Positions 48,001-58,294 are shown, numbered from the stretch's first letter. The stretch is DNA of 64,000 nt from Qipengyuania marisflavi (GCF_005884405.1 NZ_VCAO01000002.1:124001-188000); one strand, 5' to 3'. Numbers and translations: made by a program. The notes: a model not told the origin generated them from the sequence alone.

Positions 48001-49005
48001 ATGAGCCGCGTTACATCGAACATCATCCGCATCGTTACTGTTGCCAGCGGCATTGCCGCGCTGGGCGCTTGTACCACACCTCCGCCGCCGCCGCCGCCGC
48101 CTCCCCCACCTCCTCCGGTTGTGGTTATTCCCTACCGGCCGCTTCCCCCCGGCGGCGCGGCTACCGCGATGACCATTCCGATGGTGGGCGTGGATGGTGT
48201 GCGCCAGACAGTGAATGCCAATCTCACACCTGCGCAGACGACGTGGAACCTGCGCTCAGCCTTGAACGTGGCCGCGCTCAACTGCCTTGGTCCGCAGCAC
48301 GCCGCGATCCTGCCGAACTACACCAGTTTTCTGGACCGCAATGTGCGCCAGCTATCGGCGACAAACCGCGCCTTGCAGAGCGAGTTCCGTCAGAAATACG
48401 GCCCGACCTATCGCGATGTGCAGGATTCCTACATGACGCAGGTCTACAATTATTTTGCGCTGCCACCCGCGATCAACCAGTTCTGCGATATCGCGCTGGT
48501 GGTCAGCAACGAGGCGCTGCTGGCCGACCCGGGCGATCTGGATGTGTTCGCCGCACGGACCATGCCGCGGATCGAGGCCGTGTTTGAAGACTTCTTCCGT
48601 GCTTACGAACAATACCGCATCAATCTGTCGAGCTGGGACGCGCAATATGGCCCGCCCACCGTGCGGACCACCGCGACGGGCTACACCAATCCGCTCGACC
48701 CGTCGGTGCGTATCGAACCGGGCGAAACGGTGGTGGGAACGATGCCCGCGACACAGCCGGTGGTGATCGCCGGGGAATCGCAGGCCCCGATCGATCTGCC
48801 GCCCGCCAGCGCTATTCCTGCACCAGCTCCGATGATTATCTTGCCGGGCGCGGGTCCGGTTTTCAGTTCTGGCGAAGTCGTACAGGGTGAAGATGCCCCG
48901 GTCACCGCTCCGGTCATCACACTGCCCAGCGAAGGTCCGATCTTCCAGTCTGGCGAAGTGGTGCAGGATAATGACGGCGTAACCGGAGGACAGCCGCAGG
49001 GCTAA
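48001..49005 (+). CDS. Lipoprotein with polyproline tract, function unknown
   Basis: The 334-residue protein has a lipobox LGAC (Cys24) directly followed by TT and 13 consecutive prolines. The middle (about 60-220) is a helical domain with AALNCLGPQHAAILPNYTSFLDRN and YGPTYRDVQDSYMTQVYNYFALPP. The C-terminal part repeats a phrase: MIILPGAGPVFSSGEVVQGED and VITLPSEGPIFQSGEVVQDND. The start follows AGGAGGG at ideal distance. The polyproline run should require EF-P for translation. I do not recognise the family. Confidence 0.8.
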   Translation: MSRVTSNIIRIVTVASGIAALGACTTPPPPPPPPPPPPPVVVIPYRPLPPGGAATAMTIPMVGVDGVRQTVNANLTPAQTTWNLRSALNVAALNCLGPQHAAILPNYTSFLDRNVRQLSATNRALQSEFRQKYGPTYRDVQDSYMTQVYNYFALPPAINQFCDIALVVSNEALLADPGDLDVFAARTMPRIEAVFEDFFRAYEQYRINLSSWDAQYGPPTVRTTATGYTNPLDPSVRIEPGETVVGTMPATQPVVIAGESQAPIDLPPASAIPAPAPMIILPGAGPVFSSGEVVQGEDAPVTAPVITLPSEGPIFQSGEVVQDNDGVTGGQPQG

Positions 49006-49043
49006 ACCCTCCGGCCCCTTTGTTGCGCTCGCCTTGGCGATGA

Positions 49044-50123
<1,080 letters not shown>

Positions 50124-50127
50124 GCGC

Positions 50128-51249
50128 ATGAATTTCACCGTCCTGTCCGATTTGCGCAGTGCCAGGCGGCTGGTCGTCAAGATCGGCTCGTCACTGCTGG
50201 TCCAGCGCGGTCAGCCGCGCGGCGAATGGCTGGCGGCGCTCGCTGCGGAACTGGCCGGGCTGCGCGCGAGTGGGCAACAGGTGATCGTGGTCAGCTCTGG
50301 CGCAATCGCACTGGGCGCGGCGCGCATGGGCATGGCGAAAGGCGGGCGCGGCAGTCTGGAAGACGCGCAGGCCGCCGCCTCAGTCGGTCAGATCGAACTG
50401 GCACGGCTGTGGTCCGAAGCGCTGGCTGCGCATGACATTGTCGCGGCGCAAATGCTGGTGACATTGGGCGATCTGGAAGGTCGCCGTCGTTACCTCAACG
50501 CCGCCGCGACGCTGGAACGGCTGATGGCGGCAGGCGCGGTGCCGGTGGTCAATGAAAACGACAGCGTGGCGACCGAGGAAATCCGCTTTGGCGACAATGA
50601 CCGGCTGGCCGCGCGGGTGGCGCAGGCGGCGGGGGCCGATGCAGTGTTGCTGCTGTCCGATGTTGACGGCCTGTATGACCGCGATCCGCGCAGTGATGGT
50701 GCCACACTCTTGCCGCAGGTCGACGGGATCACCCCCGAGATATTCGCAATGGCCAGTACGAAGTCGGGGTCCGGTCTGGGTTCGGGCGGTATGACCTCCA
50801 AGCTCAAGGCGGCTGAAATTGCGGAGCGGGCGGGTATCGCTCTCGCCATCGTCAATGGCACCCTCACCGCGCCCATTGCGCGGGCGCTGGATGGCGGTAT
50901 CGGCACGCTGTTCCTGCCCCAGCGCCATGATGATGCGCGCAAATCATGGCTGGGCGGGCGATTGGCGCCAGCGGGCGTGTTGACCGTGGATGCGGGCTGT
51001 ATGGCCGCGCTGCAAACCCATGCCAGCCTGCTGGCCGCCGGAATGACCGAAGTGCAGGGCGATTTCGCGCGCGGCGATCTGGTGGCGGTGTTCGGGCCGA
51101 AAGGGGAGCGGCTGGCGCAGGGGCTGGTCGAATATTCCGCCGGGGAATGCCGCGCGATTCTAGGGCTCAAGGTCGAGCAGCAGGCCCCCGTGCTCGGCTA
51201 TGTTCCGCGCGGCTGCGTAATCCACCGCGATCATCTGGTGCAGCTGTGA
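50128..51249 (+). CDS. proB: Glutamate 5-kinase
   Basis: The enzyme phosphorylates glutamate, the first step of proline synthesis. From ATG 50128 the product has 373 residues. The kinase domain starts LVVKIGSSLLV and includes VSSGAIALG, NENDSVATEEIRFGDND and the GSGLGSGGMTSKLKAAEIA motif. A C-terminal PUA domain follows (about 280-373). It is coupled to obgE upstream and overlaps the epimerase gene by four bases. proA is not in the window. Confidence 0.95.
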   Translation: MNFTVLSDLRSARRLVVKIGSSLLVQRGQPRGEWLAALAAELAGLRASGQQVIVVSSGAIALGAARMGMAKGGRGSLEDAQAAASVGQIELARLWSEALAAHDIVAAQMLVTLGDLEGRRRYLNAAATLERLMAAGAVPVVNENDSVATEEIRFGDNDRLAARVAQAAGADAVLLLSDVDGLYDRDPRSDGATLLPQVDGITPEIFAMASTKSGSGLGSGGMTSKLKAAEIAERAGIALAIVNGTLTAPIARALDGGIGTLFLPQRHDDARKSWLGGRLAPAGVLTVDAGCMAALQTHASLLAAGMTEVQGDFARGDLVAVFGPKGERLAQGLVEYSAGECRAILGLKVEQQAPVLGYVPRGCVIHRDHLVQL

Positions 51250-52157
51250 CAGTCGCGCTGACTGGCGGCACGGGCTTTGTCGGGCAGGCGGTGCTCGACG
51301 CGGCGGAGCGGCATGGCACGGCGATCCGCGCATTGACCCGGCGGCCACCTGACCAGGCGCGCAAAGCGGTGGACTGGGTGAGCGGAAGCCTGTCCGACCC
51401 GGCATCGCTGGGCGATCTGGTCCGCGGGCTGGACACAGTGATCCATGTCGCCGGGCTGACCAACACGCCCGACACTGCCGAGTTCGAGATTGCCAATGTC
51501 ACCGGCACGCAGAACCTGCTTGATGCCTGTGACCGGGCCGGGGTGGAGCGTTTTGTGCTGGTGTCCTCGCTCTCCGCGCGCGAGCCGGAGTTGTCGCAAT
51601 ATGGCGCGTCGAAGGCCCGCGCGGAAACGCTGGTGGAGAGCAGCCGCCTCGACTGGACGATCGTGCGTCCGCCAGCGGTCTATGGCCCGCGTGACAGCGA
51701 CATGTTCGAACTGTTCCGCGCCGCAAAATATCGCGTGGTTCCAGTGCCGCCCAAGGGGTACAGCTCGATTATCCATGTCGATGATCTGGCAGAATTGCTG
51801 CTGGCGCTGATCCCTGCCGGACGCTTGGTATCGGGTAAGTTGTTCGAGCCTTCGGACGGCAATACGGCGGGTTATGAGCATGGCCAACTGGCGCGGTTGA
51901 TCGGCGATGCTGTGGGCAACAGCGTGGTTGCGCCGCATCTGCCCGCGCCGCTGCTGACGCTGGGGGCGAAACTGGACCGGATGCTGCGCGGCGACGCTGC
52001 CAGGCTTACCGCCGACCGGGTGGGCTATATGACCCATCCCGATTGGGTCGCCCGTTTCGACCGCGCGGTCCCGCTCGAGATCTGGGAGCCGCGCATTGGC
52101 GGCGAGGAAGGGCTGAAAGCCACCGGCGAATGGTATCGCGCTCAGGGGTGGCTGTAA
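51246..52157 (+). CDS. NAD(P)-dependent epimerase/dehydratase family protein
   Basis: This extended (atypical) SDR of 303 residues starts at GTG 51246, overlapping the proB stop (GTGA). The nucleotide-binding motif is ALTGGTGFVGQ. VIHVAGLTNTPDTA, a YGASKARAE active-site region and IVRPPAVYGPRDSDMFELF follow. The overall pattern resembles the complex I NDUFA9-like / sugar-nucleotide epimerase group. The substrate cannot be told. Linkage to proB may only be for expression. Confidence 0.88.
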   Translation: MTVALTGGTGFVGQAVLDAAERHGTAIRALTRRPPDQARKAVDWVSGSLSDPASLGDLVRGLDTVIHVAGLTNTPDTAEFEIANVTGTQNLLDACDRAGVERFVLVSSLSAREPELSQYGASKARAETLVESSRLDWTIVRPPAVYGPRDSDMFELFRAAKYRVVPVPPKGYSSIIHVDDLAELLLALIPAGRLVSGKLFEPSDGNTAGYEHGQLARLIGDAVGNSVVAPHLPAPLLTLGAKLDRMLRGDAARLTADRVGYMTHPDWVARFDRAVPLEIWEPRIGGEEGLKATGEWYRAQGWL

Positions 52158-52262
52158 GATCTTGATAGGCAATAGGACGCTAGCACTGTAACCCATGCCT
52201 CAGGGGAGCTTTTGTCTGGCCTTCGACACGATAGTCGGGCGTCCGAAATTGGGGAAATTTCG

Positions 52263-52670
52263 ATGAAATATATTGTTCTCGTGGCCGCGCTGGCCAGCCT
52301 TTCAGCGTGCGGCGGTGCCGCGACTGAAGAAGAATCTTCGGCAGCACCGGCGGAAATGGTCGTAGAAGAAGCGCCAGCCATGACCGCCGCCGATGGCGGG
52401 CCTTCAACCGGCACGTTCGAGATTACCAATGCCAAGGGCGAAGTCAGCACTGAAGTGCTGGCGGCCGACGGAACCTTCACCAGCACAAATGCAGCAGGCG
52501 AATCCAAGACCGGCGTATGGGAACAGCGTTCACCCAACGAATTCTGCGCGCAGGATGCGGACGAAACCGAAATGACCTGTTTCGCCGAAGCGGTTGGCGA
52601 TGATGGCGTCTGGACCTCCACCGATCCCGATGACGGTGAGGTTTCGACCGTCAAGCGGGTTGCCTCGTAA
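52263..52670 (+). CDS. Small acidic lipoprotein
   Basis: The 135-residue protein has a lipobox LSAC (Cys16) after a short signal peptide. It then has an Ala/Glu-rich linker and a compact domain of about 85 residues with two cysteines (NEFCAQDADETEMTC) that could form a disulfide. GTFEITNAKGEVSTEVLAADGTF suggests beta-strands. The start ATG 52263 follows GGGGAAA. No family is recognised. Confidence 0.75.
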   Translation: MKYIVLVAALASLSACGGAATEEESSAAPAEMVVEEAPAMTAADGGPSTGTFEITNAKGEVSTEVLAADGTFTSTNAAGESKTGVWEQRSPNEFCAQDADETEMTCFAEAVGDDGVWTSTDPDDGEVSTVKRVAS

Positions 52671-52752
52671 ATTGATCCCGGCCTTCGGGCCAATATAAAT
52701 GCCTACGGGGTTCCGGGCGCTGCTGCACCCGGGGCCCCGCTTGCTATCGGGA

Positions 52753-53511
52753 CTAGAGGAACGGCTCCTCGCCGGGTTTGTGGATGCCGCATTCGGTTTT
52801 GTCCCACCCCTTCCACCGGCCCGATCGGGGGTCTTCGCCGGGCGCGACGGCGTGGGTGCAGGGGGAGCAGCCGATAGAGGGGAAGCCGCGCTCCACCAGT
52901 GGGTGGCGCGGCAGATCATGCGCTGCGAAATAATCGGCAATCTGCGCGCCGTCCCAGTCGATCAGCGGGTTGATCTTGAGCCGCCCCTGCGCATCCGCAG
53001 TGTCGATTTCAAAGCGCGGCAGATTGGCGCGCGTGCTCGATTGGAATGCCTTGCGGCCTGTAAAGCTGGCGTCGAATCCCGCCATCGCCAGTTCGAGCGG
53101 GCGCACCTTGCGCATCTCGCAGCACCCATCGGGATCGTAAGACCAGCGCATCCCGGTGGCGTCACGCGCCTCCAGGTCGGGCAGGGCTGGGTACAGATCG
53201 CGGAAGTCCGTCAGCGCCAGTCGCCCGACCAGCGCGTCACGATAGGCCAGTGTTTCGGGGAAATGCTTGCCGGTTTCCAGAAACAGAACCGGCACTGACT
53301 GATCGACCGAGGCAATCAGGTGCAGCAGCACGGCGCTTTCTGCACCAAAGCTGGAAACCACCGCCACATCGCCCGCCAGCCGGTCGCCAATGACTGCACG
53401 CAGCATCTCTTGCGTGTCGGCGCCGCGAAACCGGCGGTTGAGGCCGATTGCATCCTGTTCGGTAAAGCGCGGCGCGGTGTCGAGCCGGTCGATGGCGCGC
53501 AAGGCGGTCAC
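52753..53511 (-). CDS. cysH: Phosphoadenylyl/adenylyl-sulfate reductase
   Basis: The enzyme reduces activated sulfate to sulfite using thioredoxin or glutathione. The 252-residue product has the SSFGAESAVLLHL loop, the catalytic ECGIH near the C terminus, and two cysteine pairs (CC in DGCCEMRK, and CSPC) that bind a [4Fe-4S] cluster. These pairs are typical of the adenylylsulfate (APS)-using form, though some also use PAPS. It is the last gene of the cobA-DUF2849-cysI-DUF934-cysH set, overlapping DUF934 by four bases. Confidence 0.94.
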   Translation of the reverse strand: MTALRAIDRLDTAPRFTEQDAIGLNRRFRGADTQEMLRAVIGDRLAGDVAVVSSFGAESAVLLHLIASVDQSVPVLFLETGKHFPETLAYRDALVGRLALTDFRDLYPALPDLEARDATGMRWSYDPDGCCEMRKVRPLELAMAGFDASFTGRKAFQSSTRANLPRFEIDTADAQGRLKINPLIDWDGAQIADYFAAHDLPRHPLVERGFPSIGCSPCTHAVAPGEDPRSGRWKGWDKTECGIHKPGEEPFL

Positions 53512-53948
53512 GCAGCGTGCCCGTCTCCATGCCGCAGCGCCCAGATTGGCGCGCGCTGGTCGGCAGCGACCTGATATACATCGGGCCAGCGGGCCAGCGC
53601 CGCCTCGACATCGCCGGCATCGAGAGGGGCATCGGGTTCAAAGGAATCGTAGCCGCAGCGGCGCATATAGGCCAGCTGGTCCACCAGCACATCACCCACC
53701 GCGCGCAGCTCGCCATCATAGCCGGCTTCGCGCAGGATCCGTGCCGAGGAATAACCACGACCGTCGCCGAATGCAGGGAAATTCACCTCCACCAATGCAA
53801 TCCGTTCCAGATGCGGCAGCAAGGCGCGGGCATCATCGCCCGGCTCCACCCGCACCGCAGCTGCGTTGCTCTGGTCGAGGAAGGAATCCACCGTGACGGC
53901 GGCATGGCCGACAGCTTCGTCATCGCGGTATCGCAGGATATCAACCAT
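53508..53948 (-). CDS. DUF934 protein of the sulfite-reduction operon
   Basis: The 146-residue cytoplasmic protein matches DUF934 in wording: LPHLERIALVEVNFPAFGDGRGYSSARILRE in the middle and GDVLVDQLAYMRRCGYDSF. The family sits almost only next to cysI/cysH in proteobacteria, but its role is not established. It overlaps cysI by eight bases and cysH by four. Confidence 0.88.
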   Translation of the reverse strand: MVDILRYRDDEAVGHAAVTVDSFLDQSNAAAVRVEPGDDARALLPHLERIALVEVNFPAFGDGRGYSSARILREAGYDGELRAVGDVLVDQLAYMRRCGYDSFEPDAPLDAGDVEAALARWPDVYQVAADQRAPIWALRHGDGHAA

Positions 53949-55572
53949 AGAGCGCCTCTTTGAACGGGGTCATGCCAATGCGGCGGTAGGTGTCGATGAA
54001 GCGCTCGCCATCACGGCGTTCGCGTTCGTAAACCTGCGTGACGGTGTCGACAGCATCCACCACGCCATCCTCGTCAAAACCGGGGCCGGTGATCTTGGCC
54101 AGGCTGACGTCCTCCGCCTCGCTGCCGCCAAGCGAGAGCTGGTAATTTTCCACCCCCTTCTTGTCGACGCCAAGGATGCCGATGTGGCCAGCATGATGGT
54201 GCCCGCAGGCGTTGATGCAGCCGGAGATTTTCAGCTTCAGCTCGCCCAGTTGCGCAGTCTTGCCGCTGTCGGCAAAGCGGGTCGCGATCTTCTGCGCGAC
54301 AGGGATGGAACGGGCGTTGGCGAGGCTGCAATAGTCGAGGCCGGGGCAAGCGATGATGTCTTCCACCGTATCGAGATTTGGACTGCCCAGACCCGCTGCA
54401 TCCAGCGCGGTCCACAGCGTGTGCAGATCAGCCGTGCGGACATGCGGCAGCACGATGTTCTGCGTGTGCATGACGCGCAATTCGTCGCAGGAGTAATCCT
54501 TCGCCAGATCGCCCATCAGCCGCATCTGTTCGGCTGTGGCATCGCCGGGAATGCCGCCGGGCGGCTTCAGGCTGACGACTGCCGACACATAGCCGGCGGT
54601 CTTGTGCGGCACCGTATTGCGATCCGCCCACAAGGCGAAATCCGGATCGCTGCGGTCGAGAGCATCGGCAGCGGCGTCTGCGAACAAGGGTTCTTCGAAA
54701 TAGGTCTTGATCCGCTCAAGCTCGGCCAGCGGCGGCTCCACACCCTGTTCCAGCAGAAGCGCAAACTCCTCCTCGACCTGCCGCGTGTATTCCTCTGCGC
54801 CCAGCTCGTGGACCAGGATCTTGATCCGCGCCTTGTACTTGTTGTCGCGGCGACCGTGCCGGTTGTAAACGCGCAGGCACGCCTCGGCATAGGTCACCAG
54901 CTGATCCAGCGGGACAAATTCGCGGATGCAGGGGGCAATCATCGGGGTGCGGCCCATACCGCCGCCGACATAGAATGCCGCGCCCAAAGCCCCGTCACGC
55001 TTCACAATGCGGATGCCGATATCGTGCAGCCGCATGGCCGCGCGGTCTTTCTTGCTGGCGATGACGGCGATCTTGAACTTGCGCGGCAGATAGCTGAATT
55101 CGGGGTGGAAGCTGGACCATTGGCGCAGCAGCTCGGCATAGGGGCGCGGGTCGGCGACCTCGTCCGCGGCGGCCCCGGCGAAATGGTCGGAACTGATATT
55201 GCGGATGCAATTGCCGCTGGTCTGGATGGCGTGCATCTCAACCTTCGCCAGATCGGCGAGGATATCGGCGGCGTCCTCCAGCTTGATCCAGTTGTACTGG
55301 ATGTTCTGGCGGGTGGTGAAGTGGCCGTATCCGCGGTCATATTTGTCGGCAATATCGGCCAGCGCATGCATCTGGCGGCTGTCGAGCGTGCCGTAAGGGA
55401 TGGCGACGCGCAGCATATAGGCGTGCAGCTGGAGATAGAGGCCGTTCATCAGCCGCAGCGGCTTGAACTGATCCTCGCTGAGCGAACCGTCGAGGCGGCG
55501 GCGTGCCTGATCGCGGAATTCCGCGACACGGGTATCGACCATTTGCTGGTCGTAAGTGTCATATTTGTACAT
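53941..55572 (-). CDS. cysI: Sulfite reductase hemoprotein (nitrite/sulfite reductase family)
   Basis: This siroheme [4Fe-4S] enzyme reduces sulfite to sulfide with six electrons. The 543-residue product has the two pseudo-symmetric ferredoxin-like halves and the cluster ligands CPGLDYC (C-x5-C) and GCINACGHHH (C-x3-C). SSFHPEFSYLPRKFKIAVIAS is the substrate-side motif. The start is MYKYDTYD at 55572, overlapping the DUF2849 stop by one base; the frame is open for 84 codons upstream without similarity. No CysJ flavoprotein is next to it, so electrons may come from a ferredoxin. Confidence 0.94.
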   Translation of the reverse strand: MYKYDTYDQQMVDTRVAEFRDQARRRLDGSLSEDQFKPLRLMNGLYLQLHAYMLRVAIPYGTLDSRQMHALADIADKYDRGYGHFTTRQNIQYNWIKLEDAADILADLAKVEMHAIQTSGNCIRNISSDHFAGAAADEVADPRPYAELLRQWSSFHPEFSYLPRKFKIAVIASKKDRAAMRLHDIGIRIVKRDGALGAAFYVGGGMGRTPMIAPCIREFVPLDQLVTYAEACLRVYNRHGRRDNKYKARIKILVHELGAEEYTRQVEEEFALLLEQGVEPPLAELERIKTYFEEPLFADAAADALDRSDPDFALWADRNTVPHKTAGYVSAVVSLKPPGGIPGDATAEQMRLMGDLAKDYSCDELRVMHTQNIVLPHVRTADLHTLWTALDAAGLGSPNLDTVEDIIACPGLDYCSLANARSIPVAQKIATRFADSGKTAQLGELKLKISGCINACGHHHAGHIGILGVDKKGVENYQLSLGGSEAEDVSLAKITGPGFDEDGVVDAVDTVTQVYERERRDGERFIDTYRRIGMTPFKEALYG

Positions 55573-55868
55573 CAGATCACCCAATTGCCGATATCGGGAT
55601 CGGCCGGCTTCAGCGTCAGGTCGGGGCGCACCGTGGGGCCGAGCGCGCGCACACGGTCCTTGATATGTGCGGGGCGGGGGCTGCCTTCGTGCAGGTCGGC
55701 TGCGATGGCATAGGGCACGTTGACGCGCCGCGCGGCTTCTTCGCGCCGGGCGATTTCCTCTTCGCTGCCAGTCACATCCACCGCGTCTTCGACATGGAGC
55801 GACCAGTCGCTGCCGGTCCACCACGTGACTGCGCCGGTTTTCAGATCATTGCCGGTCAGGATTTTCAC
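55572..55868 (-). CDS. DUF2849 protein of the siroheme/sulfite operon
   Basis: The 98-residue protein matches DUF2849, found between cobA/cysG-like and cysI genes in alphaproteobacteria. The N-terminal ILTGNDLKTGAVTWWTGSDWS and the RREEAARRVNVPYAIAADL stretch are typical. It has no metal-binding motif or membrane segment. It overlaps cobA by four bases and cysI by one, so the three are translated together. The role is unknown, presumably in sulfite reductase maturation or electron supply (inference from gene order). Confidence 0.88.
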   Translation of the reverse strand: MKILTGNDLKTGAVTWWTGSDWSLHVEDAVDVTGSEEEIARREEAARRVNVPYAIAADLHEGSPRPAHIKDRVRALGPTVRPDLTLKPADPDIGNWVI

Positions 55869-56623
55869 AGTGCTGCCTCCTGCGCCAATGCCACCAGCGC
55901 CACATCTGCGCGCGCGGTCACTTCGCCGATTACGATCAGCGCAGGGCTGACCACGCGCTCGCGCTCGACCAGTTCAGGCAATTCAGCCAGCAACCCGCGC
56001 AGCACACGCATATTTGGCCGCGCGCCATTCTCGATGATCGCCACAGGCATGGCCGGGGCAAGGCCGTCCGCCATCAGCTTCTCGGCAATTTGCGGTGCGG
56101 TCTTGACTCCCATGTAGATCACCAGCGTGCGGCCGGTTCCGGCGAGGCCGGCCCAATCCTGCTGCGCCAGCCCCTTGCACTGGCCCGCCACGAAGCTGAC
56201 GATGCTGGCGGCATCGCGGTGGGTGAGCGCGATTTGCGCGGCTGCGGCGGCGCCATTGGCGGCGCTGATGCCGGGGACGATCTCGACCGTAATTCCGGCG
56301 GCGCGAGCGGCCTCGGCTTCCTCACCGCCGCGCCCGAAGACCAGCGGATCGCCGCCTTTCAGCCGCACGACATCGCGGCCCGCGCGCGCATGGCGCACCA
56401 GCAGCGCGTTGATATCTTCCTGAGGCAGGGTGTGATGCGCTCGGCGCTTGGCGACATTGATCAGCACCGCTTCCTTGCAGGCCATCGCCAGCACTGCGGG
56501 TTCGATCAGCCCGTCGTGAACGATGATCTGCGCGCGTTCGATCAGCCGCGCGGCGCGCAGGGTCAGCAGGTCGGGATCACCCGGCCCGGCGCCGACGAGA
56601 TAGATGGTGCCATGTTTTTCCAT
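55865..56623 (-). CDS. cobA: Uroporphyrinogen-III C-methyltransferase
   Basis: The enzyme doubly methylates uroporphyrinogen III to precorrin-2, the precursor of siroheme for CysI. The 252-residue product has the SUMT motifs: VGAGPGDPDLLTLRA near the N terminus, VRLKGGDPLVFGRGGEE and IVPGISAANGAAA. It lacks the CysG ferrochelatase half, so precorrin-2 must be oxidised and metallated by another protein. It is the first gene of the operon, with a 111-nt gap upstream that should hold the promoter. Confidence 0.94.
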   Translation of the reverse strand: MEKHGTIYLVGAGPGDPDLLTLRAARLIERAQIIVHDGLIEPAVLAMACKEAVLINVAKRRAHHTLPQEDINALLVRHARAGRDVVRLKGGDPLVFGRGGEEAEAARAAGITVEIVPGISAANGAAAAAQIALTHRDAASIVSFVAGQCKGLAQQDWAGLAGTGRTLVIYMGVKTAPQIAEKLMADGLAPAMPVAIIENGARPNMRVLRGLLAELPELVERERVVSPALIVIGEVTARADVALVALAQEAAL

Positions 56624-56734
56624 GGCTGCGAAAATGCGGGATGCCGCTGTTTCGCGCCAATCAGAATGAATGTGCGGCTGGACAGATCAGCTTTTGAAAT
56701 CGCCGCTACCGCACCTGCAAGCTATCCTTGGGGC

Positions 56735-57238
56735 TCAGTCTGTAACTTTGCCCAGCGCGCGGCGATTGCTGAGGCATGATCCCTCCGCCAGTGTGACCAG
56801 CGAGCCCGCAACCAGCGCAGCGGCCAGATAGATCGGCAATGTTTCGGTGGCGAAGCGTTCGCCGGTCAGGCCGATGCCGTAGCCGCGCGACCAGTCGGCG
56901 GGGATCAGCGCCAGTGCCAACAGCTGCGCAGTGATGGCCGCCAGAATATCGGCAAGCCGCAACATCGCACGCTCCAGCCGCAGCAGCTTGCGTGCGGCCA
57001 GCGCCAAGCCGCCGAAGATCAGCCCGAAGCCGAGCTTGGCCATTGGCGAAACCTCGTCCGCCACCGCGAACATCCCGGCACCGAAGGATTGGCCGTTGGC
57101 CAGCGGTGACAGGCCCGCAGCGGCAATCGCCGCGCTCGCCAGAAAAATCGCCAGCGCCCATGCGGGCACCCAGCCAAAGGCAAAGCATTTCCAGTGAAAC
57201 ACGCGCGCCTGCGTCTGCGGCAAGTCAGGCATTGCCAT
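56735..57238 (-). CDS. Membrane protein of unknown function
   Basis: The 167-residue protein has about four hydrophobic segments (about 22-45, 62-82, 95-113 and 136-152) and no recognised motif. It starts inside the end of the mechanosensitive channel gene (14-nt overlap), so it is translated with it. There are two cysteines, at residues 18 and 154. No family is recognised. Confidence 0.65.
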   Translation of the reverse strand: MAMPDLPQTQARVFHWKCFAFGWVPAWALAIFLASAAIAAAGLSPLANGQSFGAGMFAVADEVSPMAKLGFGLIFGGLALAARKLLRLERAMLRLADILAAITAQLLALALIPADWSRGYGIGLTGERFATETLPIYLAAALVAGSLVTLAEGSCLSNRRALGKVTD

Positions 57239-58292
57239 CAGGGCCGCGCGTTTCCTCGCGCCGCGCCATCAACTCGATCAATTTGTCGAGCTGGTCGCTG
57301 TTGCGCAAATGGATGTCACGCTGCGGGAAGGGGATTTCGACGCCTTCTTCGGCAAACAGCGTCCATAGCTTCTTGAGCACAGCGGAACGGACATTGCCGA
57401 CGCCTTCTTCCGGGTCCTTGATCCAGCACTGGATAATGAAATCGACCGAACTGTCACCATAACCGTCCAGCCAGATCGTTGGCGGCGGCGCTTTTAGCAC
57501 GCGGCTGGAGGATTTGGCTGCCTGCAACATCAGGCGTTCGGCCAGGTCCAGATCGCAATTATAGGACACACCCACCGGCACCTGAATGCGCACATTGCGT
57601 GAGGAATAGGACCAGTTTTCCACCTGATTGATCATCAGATTTTCGTTGGGAATCAGATATTCACGCTGATCACGCGTGGTGATCGACACGGCCCGGATAC
57701 CGATCTTGCGGATTTGTCCGAAGCTTTGCTGACCAGCAGTGTCGGTCACTGCGATCACGTCGCCCGGTTTGATCGATTTGTCCATCAGCAGGATGATCCC
57801 GGCGATCAGATTACCGAAGGTTTTCTGAAGGCCGAAACCGATAGCCAGACCGAACGCGCCGGAGAATACCGCCAGCGCGGTCAGGTCGATACCCAGCAGA
57901 TCGATCCCGATAAACAGCGCGGCGGCCCACACCAGGATCGAAACCAGCTTTTCCGCCAGCAATTGCTGCGACGGGTCCAGCTTGGTCACCCGGCGGACCA
58001 TACGGCGGCCCAGCTTGGCAAGGAACCACGCCAGCGCGAGTACGCCGACGATCACGCCGACGACGATCAGCACATCCCACAAGGATATTCGCACATCGCC
58101 GAAACTGATCGCCAGACTGTTTAGCGAATCCACCAGCGAGCCGAGCGTATCGCTCTGCTTGGCGACCGCGTCACGCAGGCCCTCGGCTGCGGCGACGCCC
58201 TGCTCGGGCGCATCTTCGGACAGGCTCCACGCCTGTTCGATTGCGGGTGGCTCGGGCGTTGTCTCCGGCGAGGGGGTGGGCGATGCCTGCAC
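57225..58292 (-). CDS. Small-conductance mechanosensitive channel (MscS family)
   Basis: This is a pressure-release channel of the inner membrane. The 355-residue product has an N-terminal Pro/Glu-rich region, two membrane segments (about 73-92 and 115-135) and the pore-lining TM3 with the Gly/Ala pattern FSGAFGLAIGFGLQKTFGNLIAGI. The cytoplasmic beta domain follows: KPGDVIAVTDTAGQQSFGQIRKIGIRAVSITTRDQREYLIPNE. GTG start two bases after the metC stop. It overlaps the next membrane protein gene by 14 nt. Confidence 0.93.
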   Translation of the reverse strand: MQASPTPSPETTPEPPAIEQAWSLSEDAPEQGVAAAEGLRDAVAKQSDTLGSLVDSLNSLAISFGDVRISLWDVLIVVGVIVGVLALAWFLAKLGRRMVRRVTKLDPSQQLLAEKLVSILVWAAALFIGIDLLGIDLTALAVFSGAFGLAIGFGLQKTFGNLIAGIILLMDKSIKPGDVIAVTDTAGQQSFGQIRKIGIRAVSITTRDQREYLIPNENLMINQVENWSYSSRNVRIQVPVGVSYNCDLDLAERLMLQAAKSSSRVLKAPPPTIWLDGYGDSSVDFIIQCWIKDPEEGVGNVRSAVLKKLWTLFAEEGVEIPFPQRDIHLRNSDQLDKLIELMARREETRGPDGNA

Positions 58293-58294
58293 GT

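Noticed and set aside
52677-52692. Hairpin with TTCG loop after the small acidic lipoprotein gene as a terminator
   Set aside because: The stem is only four to five base pairs and there is no T run on the plus strand, so it does not meet the usual criteria.
53866-55713. 615-codon plus-strand frame opposite cysI
   Set aside because: It is antisense to a complete sulfite reductase with both cluster motifs. Length alone is expected at this GC content.
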